Source: Viridothelium virens (Eukaryota > Ascomycota > Dothideomycetes > Trypetheliales > Trypetheliaceae). From it: a DNA stretch of 64,000 nucleotides. Under the pieces are notes generated by a model. The model had not been told where the DNA came from. It saw only the letters and a program-made list of their open reading frames with translations, and did not search any database. This document shows positions 1-12,723 of this stretch, one piece after another (positions within the stretch are counted from its first letter, which is position 1; each line of letters begins with the position of its first letter). The stretch lies in NCBI GenBank assembly GCA_010094025.1, contig ML991775.1, positions 124,001 to 188,000 on the forward strand. The letters are read 5' to 3'. Position numbers and translations under genes: made by a program.

Positions 1-624
1 TGTCGCGCTTTCGCGCGCGAGAAGCTTGAATGGGCTGAAGGTACAAGGTTTGAAGGATTGGCATGGGAGAGGCGATCCACAGGTAAGGGCGCTTCTCAGG
101 GAAAAGTTTGGACTTTGAATTCTGGATTCAACTGGTGTTACTTGGCGGCTTGAATGTTGACGTGCGCATTGGGCGGCAAGGCCTTGTGCCCTTTTCAAGA
201 GATACCTATATACAGCTTTTTCTGGTGTTTTGCCGATTGGCATTGTCTTCGGTGCATTTTACAGGAAATGAGTCTAGACTCGTAGAACCCAATACAGGTA
301 GATGTCGAAATATACTGCCTTCAAATCCAAATAAACTTGATACTGGTTTTTGGAAAGATCGAATGGTTCGTGAGGCAAACCAATCAGACGAATATCTACC
401 TGACCTTCCAATATCCACTGTAATGCGGAGTTTCGAAGCTTCCGCCCGGAGGTCGTGTCTTCATCGCGTACCAACATCCCACCTTGCTTCCTTCATGCCT
501 ACCTGCGCTCGTTCTCCCAAGTCTAGCCCTCGGACACACTTTGCCTCATAACATTGCGTCTGTCTGCCTATAGGGGTTCAATGCAGGAACTGATCTCAAC
601 CCGTCAAGACCGCAAACGCAAGCC
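1..624. other. Upstream region of VPS45, no gene assigned
   Basis: I see no recognisable coding sequence here. A 147-codon open frame (108-551, +) has no family resemblance and is probably chance. The stretch most likely holds the promoter and 5' leader of the VPS45 gene that starts at 625. A TATA-like CTATATA lies near 205-215 but is far from the start codon. Confidence 0.5.
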
Positions 625-2649
625 ATGGACATCGTTCAGACCGTCTCCGGCTACATCAGCAAGATGATAGCTGTTGGGGACGGTTCATCTACTTCTGGAG
701 CGGCAAAAATGAAGATACTGTTACTGGACGCCGATACAGCAAGTCTTGAGATGTCGATTATGAGGCACACTGAAGCTAACAAGGACCTAGGTCTCCATAG
801 TCTCTACCGCAACTACTCAGTCCGCCCTCCTAAACCATGAAGTGTACCTCACGGAGTACGAATATGGATGGGGATATTCCTTGCGAAGCATTTCTAACGT
901 GTTCAGGGCAGTCGACTAGACAATGCGCAAAGAGAAAAGATGCGACATCTCCGGTGTCTCTGCTTCGTACGCCCGTCGTCAGACTCCATTCAGTTCCTCA
1001 TTGATGAGCTCCGAGAACCAAGATACGGCGAATATAACCTTTGTAAGGAGCTTCACAAAGTCTAACGAGTCGGCTCAATCGCTAATGACACAGACTTTAG
1101 CAATATAGTAAAGAAATCGTCGCTTGAGCGCTTAGCAGAAGCGGATGACCATGAAGTCGTGCGCGCCATCCTGGAATACTTTGCTGATTACCTCGTTATA
1201 AATCCAGACCTTATGTCTCTCGACCTCGGATATCCCAAGCAGCGAATATGGAGTAGCAGCCCAGATCAATGGAATGCGGACGCACTACAACGGACAACAG
1301 AAGGGGTCATAGCATTACTGTTGTCGCTAAAGAAGAAGCCCTTGATTCGGTATGCGAAGAATAGTCTCTTAGCAAAAAAGTTGGCAAGCGAAGTACGATA
1401 TCAGATGACACAGGAAGAACAACTCTTCGACTTCAGAAAGGCCGATACACCTCCTATATTGCTCATTGTGGATCGGAGAGAAGACCCGCTTACACCTTTA
1501 TTGACGCAGTGGACGTATCAAGCCATGGTGCATGAGATGCTTGGAATTGATAATGGCCGAGTAGATCTCAGTCATGTGCCAGACGTGAGACCAGAGCTGA
1601 AGGTCAGAAGTTTCCAGTCAAGATCTCATTGACTGCTGACTAAGACTGCCCAGGAAATTGTGCTATCTCAAGACCAGGACCCATTCTTCAAGAAAAACAT
1701 GTACCTCAACTTTGGCGATCTAGGCCAGAACGCAAAAGAGTATGTCGAGCAGTTTGCATCAAAGACGCAAAGCAACGCAAAGCTGGATTCGATTGCGGAT
1801 ATGAAACAATTCGTCGAAGAGTACCCCGAATTCCGACGACTGTCCGGCAATGTCACCAAGCACGTCACTCTAGTCACCGAACTCAGCCGCCGTGTCGAAC
1901 AAGACAACCTACTCGACGTAAGCGAACTCGAGCAATCCCTCGCCTGCAACGACAATCACTCCAACGACCTCAAGACCCTCCAAAAGCTCATCGCCAACCC
2001 CTCCATCCCCCCGGACAACAAGCTCCGCCTCGTCGCCATCTACGCCCTGCGCTACGCCTCCAACCCATCCAACTCCACGCCCATGCTGCTCGACCTGCTC
2101 GCAGCCATCGGCTCGCTCTCGCGCCACCGCATCTCGCTCATCCCAACCCTCCTCTCCTACGCCTCCTCGCTGCACCACGCCTCCACCTCCTCGGGCGCCG
2201 GCGGCAGCGTCGCCGCCGACCTCTTCCAGCCGGGCACCTTCTTCTCTGGCGCGCGCGACCGGCTGAACCGCGGCCTGAAGGGCGTCGAGAACGTGTATAC
2301 GCAGCACTCGCCGAAGCTCGAGGCGACGCTGCAGGATCTGATTAGGGGACGGTTGGGCACCGCGCAGTATCCGTTTTTGGAGGGAGGGGGAGGAGGAGGT
2401 GGGGTGGCGACGAGGGAGAAGCCGCAGGATGTGGTGGTGTTTGTGATGGGGGGCGCGACGTATGAGGAGGCGAGGATGGTGGCGCAGGTTAATGCGAGTA
2501 GTCCGGGGGTCAGGGTGGTGTTGGGCGGCACGACGGTGCATCGGAGTGCGAGTTTCTTGGAGGAGGTGGAGGATGCGGTGGGCATGTGGCCGCAGGAGAG
2601 AAGTGGGGATGCGGGGGAGAGGTTGAGGAGGGAGGTGGGGAGGAGTTGA
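625..2649 (+). CDS. VPS45: Vacuolar protein sorting protein 45 (Sec1/Munc18 family)
   Basis: SM-family protein that binds the syntaxin Tlg2 and promotes SNARE assembly for Golgi/endosome-to-vacuole traffic. My model has five exons: 625-738, 791-855, 912-1042, 1094-1602 and 1654-2649, giving 604 residues, the usual length. The joins restore family sequence: LLDADT-VSIVST, LTD-RLDNAQREKMRHL, EYNLY-FSNIVKKSSLERL and PELK-EIVLSQDQDPFFKKN. Introns 2-4 are GT-AG and 51-56 nt. Intron 1 only keeps frame with a GC-AG border (GCAAGT at 739). The start ATG is followed by the conserved MDIVQTVSGYISKM. Near the C-terminus are a Gly-rich run (seven G) and the conserved ARMVAQVNASSPGVRVVLGG. The 3' half is GC-richer than the 5' half. 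Identification is firm; exact intron borders are inferred. Confidence 0.93.
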
Positions 2650-3929
2650 TGGAGATGGGGAGAGCTGGAGGAGAGCGTGGAGGAAGATGGTGGGGAGTAC
2701 GGTTGCGACTGTATGAACGATTGGCTGCGAAGGTCACAGTACGCACGGAGTTGCGAGTTCCTAATGCGGAGTTCACGCGTTTCGAGACCTTGTCATGACT
2801 GTCTTTGGTGTCCGTCAGATCCAGGCGTCAGAATCAACAGAGTGGGATGCTCTTTGACTTGTCATGCTATTTTGAGAGTAAGAAAGAAGACCATTTAAGC
2901 CAAAAATGCAGGTAATGGAAATGCAAGAAGGTCCAAATCAATCCACACCATGGCCAATTCTCGAAGGCCAGAATCGTATTTAATCGAAGATACTTTCTAT
3001 ACCCGGAGTCATTCTGAATCATCCATTGGATGAAATGGTAGTTATTATTAAGTATGGTGATACGATCGAGAGCTGTAGCTTATGCTTGGCACTACCGTCA
3101 TCATTGGTCTGGACGCATCGTACTTACGCCCCTTCTTGGCAATGAGAAGATTTGAGCAGATCTGAGGATAGATTCTTTAATTAGAACAACGGAGTTTGAG
3201 AAGATTTGAGAAGGCTGGAAAAGAGGTATATAATGCACCATCAGCAAAGCCCTTCGGTCCATTAAGACCACGGACTTCCTATCCTGACAGCTGGATCCTG
3301 GATAGCATTGCTAGACAGCCTCGCAATTTCTTCAGATCCTTCTATTTTTCAAGTTCGCATGTCAATCAACTTCGCGTCCTTCAGATATCTATTCGCCCCC
3401 TCTGTTGCTTCGAGCTCCTTGTTCGTCCTCTCTGTTCCCGCCATTTGGCCGGATTTCAGGATTTCAAATTCGACCCAAAAACCGATGGCTCAACAACTCA
3501 TCAGAAAATTACAGAGAAAAGGACCTCTTGACCTGATAAAATCACGAGCACCTTAGTGCACTTAAGGCGACGAGCACAAGATTTCAAGCTTCACATAAAA
3601 ATAGCACAAGGTAAGGATACTCTGTTCAAGATTGTAAATCCACCAAGCAGATATGTTCGGCTAATACCGTGCATTAATTGTATAGTAGAAAATATGTTCT
3701 AGAAATTAACACTAGTTCCCAGACGAGTTTGGCGCCGAAGGAAAAAAAACCCGATCAACTCCCACCAATGTATCAACCTTTTCTACGAAAGATGAGTGAA
3801 CAAGCAATCCCAACACCGACCAAGGTTAAACTGGGGCCGACGTAATGACGATCGTCTATCTTGAGGCACAAAGGAAATACAGACAGTCCGTAAGGATTAG
3901 GAAAGCTCTTTCGTCGTGAGGCATGTCAT
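2650..3929. other. Intergenic, with one unassigned small open frame
   Basis: This lies between VPS45 (+) and laccase (-), whose 3' ends face each other. It is AT-richer than its flanks. A TATA-like GTATATAATG sits near 3224-3234, and about 80 nt downstream is an open frame (3308-3556, +, 82 codons) without a recognisable domain. It could be a small gene or chance; I do not call it. Confidence 0.4.
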
Positions 3930-5860
3930 TTACAATCCAGAGTCGATCTGGTCAGGGATGTGGCTACCAGTGAAGGTGGACCAGTCACGGCAAGTTTGAG
4001 CCATGACGCTGGGGATGTTGGTCTCGTTGATGTCGGCTGGCCTCTCAATAATGTTGATGTAGAGACCAGCAGAGATGTGCCAGGCAATGTGGCAATGCTG
4101 AAAAGAATGTTAGTTTCAGTTGCTGGATTGAGACGGGTAACATTAGGACTTACGAATGGCCAAACACCAGGGTTGTCAAGGTCGAACTGGACCACAATGT
4201 ACGCCGGCGTGCCATCAATCTGGGCTGGTGGCAAGAGTTGCGTGTCACGTCGTTGAGGGTTGTTTCCGTTGGTGACCTGTCCATTCCAGGTGCCGTAGCC
4301 AGTAGCGAGGACGTAGAAGTTGTGGCCGTGCATGTGCATTGGGTGAGAAGTGAAGGGGAAGGTGTTGTAGACGACGAAACGAACGCTCTTGTTTTCACCG
4401 AAGTTGTAGACATTGCGCTCGGGTGCGAAAGTGAGATTGCCGAGCTTAGCCTCAAGCAGGACCGGGTCGTTGTAGTCATCACGGAAAGTCGAGTTGTTGA
4501 CGTACCAAAGAGTGACGGAGCTACCGTTGATTTGGGCGCTGATGGTGAGCTCGGTGGTGTTCGTTGGGTCCTGAGCTGCGATTGGGTACAGGGGAACAGT
4601 CGAGGTAAGAGCGTCGTTCTGGCAGAAGGTTGGGACAGTGACGGAAGACGATGTGGTCGGCACAGCGGTTTTGTTCGCAGAGGGATAGTAGATTGCGGCA
4701 ACAGCCTCGTTCACACCTTGATTGTCACCGCAACTTGGGTCCCGGCCGATGATTGAGCGCATCCAGTAAGCACCGTTCGCCTGACCAGTGGCCTTGACGA
4801 GAATGTCGGTACGCTGGCCAACACCAAGAGTGATGACTTGTGGAGAATATGGCGTGACGGGAACGAAGTCGTTAGCGATGACAGTCATGGTGTGGCCATC
4901 AATCGTGAATTGCTGGGTGCCCTGGGTACCGGCGTTGATAAGTCGCAGGCGGTGAGTCTTGCCGGTCTGGAAGAAGAACTTGGAGATACCGGCGTTGGGA
5001 GTGCAGGGACCAGTGGTGAGCGAGCAGTTGTAGTTCATCTTGCCGTTGATGAGGTTGTTGTCTGAGAAGGGAGGAACAGTCTCGTTGACATTCTTAGCCA
5101 TGAGCTCCTCGACAAGCGAATAGTACTCTCCGTGGTACCAATCAGTCAGGAGGACTGGGCCCAAGTCGACATCATAGCCCACGTCGTTGGGGCCGTGAAC
5201 GATGATAGGCCCGAATGTACCAGCAGAGTACTGGGCAGAGTAATGGCTGTGGTACCAAGATGAGCCGTAGAGAGTAGCCTGGAACTTGTAGGTGAACGAT
5301 TTTCCGGGAGCGATGGGGCATTGGTTAACACCGGGAACACCATCTTCGTAGGGTGTTCCTTGCTGGAGGAAACCGTGCCAGTGGAGTGAAGTTCCCTCGG
5401 TAACCAAGTTGTTTGTTACCGTGACTTGAATCTCGTCTCCCCAGTTGGCCTCAATGGCGGGGCCTGGGAACTGTCCGTTGACAACCAACATAGGCTTTGC
5501 CACTCCGTCTGGGGATAGGGTCACATTGCTGATGGCGAAATTGTAGGTTCTCGTGACACCAGTGTTTGGGGGATTAGTGTAGGGGTTGGTGTTATTGACG
5601 GTCTTGGTTCCCCATGGAAAGCCTTGAGGCAATGGAGTGTCAGAGGTATTGAGAAATTGCTGGTATACTGGCGCAAGTTCAGTTCCTAGACTGCTAGCGC
5701 CGCTTTGAACTTGTTGAGAGACCGAGTTTAAGAGATAATTGACGTTGAGCAACTGCGCTGGCATGGTATACCCAGTGCTAGCAGACACTGGGACGGTGTT
5801 CATCAGAGAAGAGATTGAAAGGAGGGACATAATGCCCGAGAGACTGTTTGGGAAACCCAT
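3930..5860 (-). CDS. Ascomycete laccase (multicopper oxidase)
   Basis: Secreted blue copper oxidase that oxidises phenols and reduces O2 to water. Two exons on the minus strand (5860-4154 and 4097-3930) with one GT-AG intron (4098-4153, donor GTAAGT) give 624 residues. All four laccase signatures are present: L1 HWHGFLQQGTPYEDG, L2 GSSWYHSHYSAQYS, L3 HPMHMHGHNFYVL, and L4 HCHIAWHISAGL, the last restored by the splice. The residue at the T1 axial position appears to be Leu. The chain ends exactly in DSGL, the C-terminal plug typical of ascomycete laccases. The first about 28 residues look like a signal peptide, followed by an unusually long (about 60 residues) N-terminal stretch before the first cupredoxin domain. 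There are many N-glycosylation sequons. The physiological substrate (melanin, lignin or other phenolics) cannot be told from sequence. Confidence 0.95.
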
Positions 5861-5992
5861 GGTTGGATGGGTCTATCTCTCGATGGAGAGGATCACTTCT
5901 AAACGAAAGAGTGTAGGTTGAGTGATTAAATGAAAGATGGAACTGCGAGTTCGCCCTGTCGATGAAACAGCCAAGAAGGGAGAAGTCACCTG

Positions 5993-6000
5993 TTTATATA
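5993..6000 (-). promoter_or_regulatory. TATA box of the laccase gene
   Basis: Read on the minus strand this is TATATAAA, about 133 nt upstream of the laccase ATG. Distance, orientation and the exact match fit a core promoter TATA element, in keeping with an inducible gene. Confidence 0.55.
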
Positions 6001-9000
6001 TTCTAAGAGGCTGCAATGCATATCTCCAAATGCGGTGAAAGGGCGTTTGCCATGTTCACCACTCTACGGAATATCAGATCCGATGTCAATGAAGTGCTTA
6101 TTCTATTGAGCACGGATCAAAAAATGGCTCATCGAATGGAAAGTGTGCTTGAATCAAGCGGAATCCCTAGATCTCATTAGCCTTAGACATCCAGAAAGCA
6201 GGGTGCTCGTGGAAACCAACTTCCGTAGTCTACCACGTGCATTCCCGCGAGCGTTAAGCCAAAGAGGAAGATCTTCTCATGGATCGACGACAAATGGGTG
6301 CAAGAGAAATCAGCCTGGCTTCAGGTAGACCCTGCATCGAGGCAGTGATGCCGTAGTTCTCATCCAATAGATGTGGTGAGAAGATAGACGGCGGCAGGAA
6401 GGATGGCATCGACATTGGGAGCGGGACGTTGGCGTGCCTGCCTACGGTGCTACCTTGGTCGACGGGACTGTTATTCTAGGCAGCGAACGGGGCCAAGGAT
6501 GAAGGACTGGGGCGGAGATCTGGGAGGATCCGATCTACTAGAGCTCCTTTGGGTTCGCCAAAGCGAAATAGGGTCAAGGTGCAGATGGGCTCTTCAACTC
6601 AAGGCTGAGATACACACGAGACGCGTGCCGCTGAACAGGTAAGCGGTCGGCCGAGTTAAGCGGCCCAACACGAGATGAGTCGACGGTAGCATCGTGTGCA
6701 TGTGCCTTGAGAGCATAGCTAAGCGGTTTGGAGCTTTGGAGTTGCAGGACCAGCCCTACGCAGATCAGCCGCGTGTTTACCTGTGACTGGGTACCTAGGT
6801 AGGCAGTGGCAAAGACAGGAAACATAACGGTGCCACTTTGAAACCAAACCTTCTTGCTCATCAAGGTCGATCCATAATCGTCATATCCAAATGGAATACC
6901 TTGACTAAAGGTCCCACTGGAGAGAATTTGGAAATAGAGAACGACGGTTCGGGCTTTGCCCATCGACGGGAATTTGGCCCAAGGAAGGGGCACAGCGGCT
7001 AGGGAGAGTTGCTGAGGCATGGTATCGTATCAGCGCTATGACGAGCCATCTCGACTACCTCGCGTGTTTGGTCCTCTCACCACTTTGTCTAGTGGTATAG
7101 AGACTTTAGCACCTTTAGCACCATTCTTCTTACCTAATTGCTTAGGTGAACGCCCTACTGGATGCGGGTTAGTCCAATGCTGTGCTTCTGCGCCACCAAC
7201 GTGCGTGTGGCAGCTGCCCCATTTCGCCCCTTACAGAGATCCTCCACGCGAACAGCTGTGGCTGCAGCCGCAAGATAGTTTGTTTATCGAGAATGCAGCA
7301 TCATGCAGCAGTCGTGCAATAGCCCTTCCCCTCTCGTGTAATCTTTCGCACGTGGCTTTGAGGCGTCGTGAGCATTACGGGCGCCCTTAGTCGTAGTTGA
7401 TTTGCCTCTCGAGACCGATTTGGAAAAGGCGCCGAGCAAACCCAAAATTTCGGAGACGAGAGCTTGAGGCTCTATTTTGAGGCCACCAGCCGAGCACTTG
7501 CACTTACACCTGCAGAAGACCCACGAGACCCTGCGGCGAAATGGTGGACCCACAACGTGCGCAGCTGTATGTCAACGCCCTTTCATCTCCCGCAGTCGAG
7601 GGTGATGACGGCGATGACAATCCAGCGGACAATGCCCACCTTCCTGCAGAGCCAGCTCAGCGGACCCAAGTAAACACCGTTGAAGCTGAGACCGAGAGCG
7701 AATGCAGTTACCTTATCCGGGCAAGATATTCCTAGAAAGCCATAGACATGGAGCCGCGGCCGTTAAAGTACCGTGATCCGTCCCTTTAGCTAACCAGCTT
7801 AGTCAATAGTCGAAGATATCAATGCGAACAATGCTCACCTTGCGTAGTACCAGCCCAGCCCAGCGGACCCGTATGACCACCCTTTTCGCTTGGACAGAGC
7901 GCTGAAGCGATGGATCGTGTTGGCTTGAAAGGTTCCACGGTATGGATGCGCCCTCTTGACTGGCCTTCGACTCCCGAGAATTGAGTATCTGGACCTGCGT
8001 CGCTTTCTGAAGCCGTTGCTGCCTATAGCTAGCGTCGAGCGCCTTCGCCGCGTGGATTTCGGCGCCCGACAGCCGGCCAAGGCGCATCTTGCCGTTCTTC
8101 CACCTTCAATAATACTATCGCCAGACAATGTCTGCACAACTTAACTCTAGAACTTCGGGGAAATGAGTAAGACACACACCGCAGCTACCCCTACCTTACC
8201 GAAGCGGCCCGCGTGGACCCTCGGTTCGCCTTCTCCTTGCAGGAAAATCGAAATCATGTCAGAGACATCGAATTCGGCATTTCTCTAGTCTTTGAGATCC
8301 ATTCCTACTTTAGAATCCTGACACCCTCACCCTTCTAGTCTCTAAAAATTTCCGGCGATTTTATCTTGGCACCGAGCTTAGCCGTCCACCAAATTTGGAG
8401 CATTCGAAGGGCGAGTAGGAGAGCCAGTCCGACAAACTCTTGCTGAGCGCTGCTGCCACTCGCGTGACTAGCAAACTGCTCTCACCGATAAGCTTTGTTC
8501 TCATGACTATGCCCGCTAAAAGCGGATTATTGATTAAGGCGCTCCCGAGCGATTTGATTTTGGTGTGCATCTCTGTGGAGCAGGTGGAGAAGAACCAATA
8601 GATCTAAGCTCACGCCAACAGCATGGCCGCAGTATCCATTTCATATTTTGGCTGGATGCTGTGACTATAGTCCCAAATGAAGTGAGAAAATAATGATACA
8701 AAGGGCGGGAATAAAAATTGTCATGGCTCAAATGCCTCATACGAGGATGCAGGCCTGCCGCTGATTTCTGCTCGCGAATGCTGGTAGCGCAAGGTATGGT
8801 GAAAGGAAAGTATCAATGCTACCCCATGCAATAATGCGCCGGAGGGTGCCAAAAATAATTATAAGACAAGACAATTACACGAAATGGAAGAGAAGCTCAG
8901 GTTCGACACGCACTTGCTCACTCACCCTGTTACCGCCCCGTTCACTCCATGGACCCCAAATTTTCGATCTTCTTTCCCAGTATAAACATTTCTTTTTCAG

Positions 9001-9138
9001 GGGCTCCACATGAACGGGAAGATTGCTTGAGATCATGCAAGTAAGGATGGGTTCGTCCCGTGTGGGCCTTCGCCTATCCTCTGGGCAGGGACGGCCAAGT
9101 CGGCCAAGTCTCGGGCTCCGGGGGACTCCAGATTCTGA
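6001..9138. other. 3.1-kb intergenic stretch, no confident gene
   Basis: Only short open frames occur. The longest is a 148-codon ATG frame on the minus strand (7020-6574), with no recognisable domain. Other frames of 60-123 codons overlap on both strands without family resemblance. I see no transposase, reverse transcriptase, tRNA or terminal repeats. The laccase and striatin genes are both on the minus strand, so the segment next to 5860 should hold laccase control elements and that next to 9139 the striatin 3' end. Confidence 0.4.
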
Positions 9139-12110
9139 CTAACGGGCAAAAACCTTGACCACTCCGTCGCCGCCCGCACTAACCACGAATCTGCCGTCTT
9201 GACTCCACACCACACTGCAAACCCCTTCGCCGCGAAGGATGCGATGGCTGGTTAACTCCTGAGTGCAGATGCGTTTTTCCAAGGACCAGAAGCGAATCGA
9301 GGCGTCGTGACCGGCTGAGACGGCTTCACGGCCGTCCTTGGACAGGGACAGCGACGAAATCGCGCTGGGATGAGCGAGCATGCTGTACGTGCATTGACCT
9401 GGAGATAGTCGTTAGCATCTTTCGAAACCACAGCGCCGTTCGGCGGCGACCACATACCACTGTTCGCATCGAAGAACCGGATGTACCGATCCTCGTGCCC
9501 ACTGATTACCACTCCTTCCACTCCTCCCTCTCCACTCCTCCCAGTCGCCCCGCCATGCACCACCTCATCTTCTCCAACCATACCCCTCCCCTGATCCAGA
9601 CTCATCGACCCTCCCTCAAATCCCACACTCGTAGCCACTACCGCATTAACTCCAGTCCCGGGCGTCCCGTCATACGTCTCCGTGCTCGCCATCCCAATCA
9701 CCTCCTCTCCAGTCCTCGTATCATACACCAAGATCGAGCTATCCGTAAACCCCACCACGAAGTTCTCCCCAGCCGGACTCAACGGACTGATGCACGTCGG
9801 ACTAGGCGCACCGAGCCGCGTAATCGAGTGCACAAGCGTATAGTGAAACGGCGTCGCCGTCGCCACGCTCGGCTGCGGACTGCTCGGAAACGCGCTCCCA
9901 CTCGTAACGCTATGCCTGCGACTGCCACCCACCCCCCTCCGACTGCCTCCGCCCGCACCTCCCGCCCCACCCACTCCCGCACCCGCCACACCACCCCCCG
10001 CCCCTCCTCCACCGCCCACACCCCCAGCTCCCGGGGCACTCGACGGCGGCGCACTCACCGCCCAAATCTTCAACGCCCCATCCGCACTCCCACTCGCGAC
10101 GAGAATCCTCTCCCCCCCACCCCAACGCGCCGCGCCTCCAGTCCCGCTGTCACTACCACCGCCACCACCACCCCACGCGCTGCCCGCGCTCCCCGGCAGC
10201 ACGCAGACGGTCCAGACGGTGTCGGCGTGGCCCTCGAGCGTGGCCTTGGGGTCGACGCGGCCGCGCTCCCAGACGCGGATGGTGCGGTCGGCGCCGCCGG
10301 AGAAGATCCAGCCGTCGCCTGGGGCGCGGCCGCCGGTGGAGAAGGCGGAGGCGGAGGAGGAGGGGCAGGCGGCGAGGCTGGTTACGAGACTGGTGTGGCC
10401 CCGGTGGGTGAAGTAGGGTTGGATGTCGAGGTCGGTGAGGGTGGAGGTGGTGTTGGTGCTGGCGCTGGGTTGGCTGGAGGAGGATAGAAGGGGTTGGGAT
10501 AGGGATTGCGACTGTGATTGTGTTGAAGGTTGAGTGCCGCTCCCGCCGCTGCTGCTGGCGGTAGGGTGGTTGCCGTAGCTGGCGGCGGGGATGATCCAGC
10601 GCTTGATGAGGCCGTCGTCGCCTGCCGTGCAGATCTCCGGCTCGGAGGGGCTGCCCCCGCCGGTGAAGATGACGCTGCGGACGACGTCGAGGTGGCCGCG
10701 GAGGCCAAAGCGGACTTTGAAGTTTTGCGCGTCGGGCTTAGTGGCGTGAGAGGAGGCTGAGTCGCGCGTTTCGTCGCTGCGGCGGCGGGCGAGGCGGTTA
10801 GACTCAGACGATTTCCTGCGGTGTGAAGCTGGACCCGTCCGAGGTGGAGACTTCGCCGGGATACTGTTAGCACTCGGAAATAAGTCCGTATCTGGTCTGC
10901 GAGGTGGAGGCTGGTCAGGTGGAGGTTCGGGCGGTGCTGTGGGTTCCCCGAAATTCCAACCGTCTGGCTCTTCGCTGATGGCTTGGGGATTCTGATTTGT
11001 TTCTTCCTCACGAGTTTGAAGTGCACGCCCAAAAGAGTCGTACGAGTGTGTCACTCTCTCTACTAGCTCCTCGTTCTCAGTAGGAAACCTCAGACCTGGT
11101 TGCCCTTGGTTAGGATGCGATAAGTCTTCTTGCTGTAAGCTCGGTGCTTGAGAGAGAGGAAACTGATTAGAGTCTCGGGCCATCTGTGGAGCTTGTTGTG
11201 GCATCTGGTTGTTCGCCTCCCTCATCATGGAAAGGCCCGCTTGATGATTAGTCAATTGTGCTGCTTGAGCTAGCGATGGTTCTTGCATCTGTTGCCCCTT
11301 GTGACGTTGCTGTAGATATACCTCTTCCAATGACATGGGTACATCGCCATGATTTCCAAGATTAGTTGATTCAGCCATATGTTGTAGATTTGGAGGCGGA
11401 GGATGTGAAGGAGGCGCAAGGAGATAATTAATCTCATTTACGCATTTTCTCAGGTATTCTCTTGATCGATCACGGAGCTGCTCGGCTTCAGCTTCAGCTT
11501 GATCGTTTTCGAGGCCTCCGGCTTCAACGTCGAGAAATGAGTTATGCGGCTTGTTTGGTGCTGTTGAAAAATGTTAGCGTCTCTAGAGGTTGAAAATTCA
11601 CTTTCAGAACGTGGCAATGGAGGCAGAGCGCACGCTTAGTAGTTTTCGTAGCCCTACTTGCTTCAGAGGCCTCAGCAGCCTTATTCTTCACGTCCTTTTC
11701 TTGCTCGGCTTCATTAGCCTCACTTCCCTCTGGTGCTGCCGACTTCTTAATCCGTTCATTCTTCAACGCCTTCTCCAACATTCTAATTTGCCTGTTGAGC
11801 TGGTCGTTGAGCTTCTTAGAGCTTCGGGATTCACCCTCTTGCTTTGCTATCTTGGCCTTCATCTCGGCTCGCTCAATGTCCCAGGCGTTCCGTTCCCTCT
11901 CATATCGATGCCATTCAAGTTGGAGGAAGCGCATGACACCTACAAACAGCATGTAAGCTATCTATGCTCAGACGATACTTATCTGATGCGGCATTGTGGC
12001 GCGTTCAGGAGAGTCTCACCTTGCAGAGTATATTCGGTGCCAGCAGGGCCATTGGCCTCTGGGACCCCTCCTGCTACGTTATTCATTGCGGATGGTGACT
12101 GCCAAGCCAT
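9139..12110 (-). CDS. Striatin (STRIPAK scaffold, WD40)
   Basis: Scaffold of the STRIPAK phosphatase/kinase complex, orthologous in type to Sordaria PRO11, Aspergillus StrA and Fusarium FSR1, which act in fruiting-body formation, hyphal fusion and virulence. Four exons (12110-12020, 11939-11634, 11560-9458, 9398-9139) encode 919 residues. The N-terminus (about residues 31-100, starting [21 protein letters not shown]) is the striatin caveolin-binding and coiled-coil segment; then comes the family motif PHNSFLD (after the intron 11561-11633). A low-complexity Pro/Ser/Gln middle leads to a WD40 propeller from about residue 410, with GH...W-type repeats such as GADRTIRVW and [10 protein letters not shown]; the last exon supplies [13 protein letters not shown] and ends VVKVFAR. 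A Gly/Ala-rich insertion interrupts the propeller. The start ATG at 12110 is the first in frame. Identification is strong; splice borders are inferred. Confidence 0.92.
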
Positions 12111-12723
12111 GGGCGCTTCCGAGCAGCAATCGCTGAGTTCAACTGCGCCGTAGAATCATCGGATCGGAGGATCTAATACATCTTACGTGAAAGGAGGAGC
12201 TAGAGTCCGGAGGTTCGTGGTGCTCGGGTAAGAGAAGTAAAGAGTTTTTTGTTGGAGAATGGAGGGTACAGTAGCTTTCAAGCAGATGCTACGGGAGTGT
12301 AGCTATCAGAGATGATGCAAGCCTAGGCAATGCGGGGACATTCGGTGGAAAGAGAGTTGAGTGTCACGTTTTTAACGTTTCTGCAAGAAGACGGGATTTC
12401 CGCAAGTGAACACGGCATGGTCTGTGCACCGGAGGTTGTCACCAGGGATCTCCCCTGACCTCCGTTTATCTGAGTAAATCTTGCGCATTACAGAAGCCCA
12501 GCGTTTGCCATGCATCTATAGTCCTAATACAACTACGTCGCGGCCTATTTGCACGCGCTTGTCCGGGGGCGCCTCGCTCAATACGTACAGTTGCCGGAAA
12601 CCTCGTCGACACGATCAGACCGAAACTCCTCCACGTGTTACCTTACCCATATATTCATATCAATTTATTAGTTGACCCCCACACCCTTCGTGACTTGAGA
12701 AACTATCAATCCACTCAACCTCG
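12111..12723. other. Intergenic / striatin upstream region
   Basis: Contains the promoter and 5' leader of striatin and the 3' end of the MATH-RING gene. No coding potential is seen beyond a short frame without resemblance. Confidence 0.5.

Noticed and set aside
1909-2541. 210-codon minus-strand frame across the VPS45 3' exon
   Set aside because: Antisense shadow caused by GC-rich codon usage of VPS45.
6001-9138. Transposon remnant in the 3.1-kb gap
   Set aside because: No terminal repeats, transposase or reverse-transcriptase motifs were visible in any frame.
9495-10487. 330-codon plus-strand open frame
   Set aside because: Antisense shadow of the C-rich striatin exon; Arg/Pro/Thr-rich without family resemblance.
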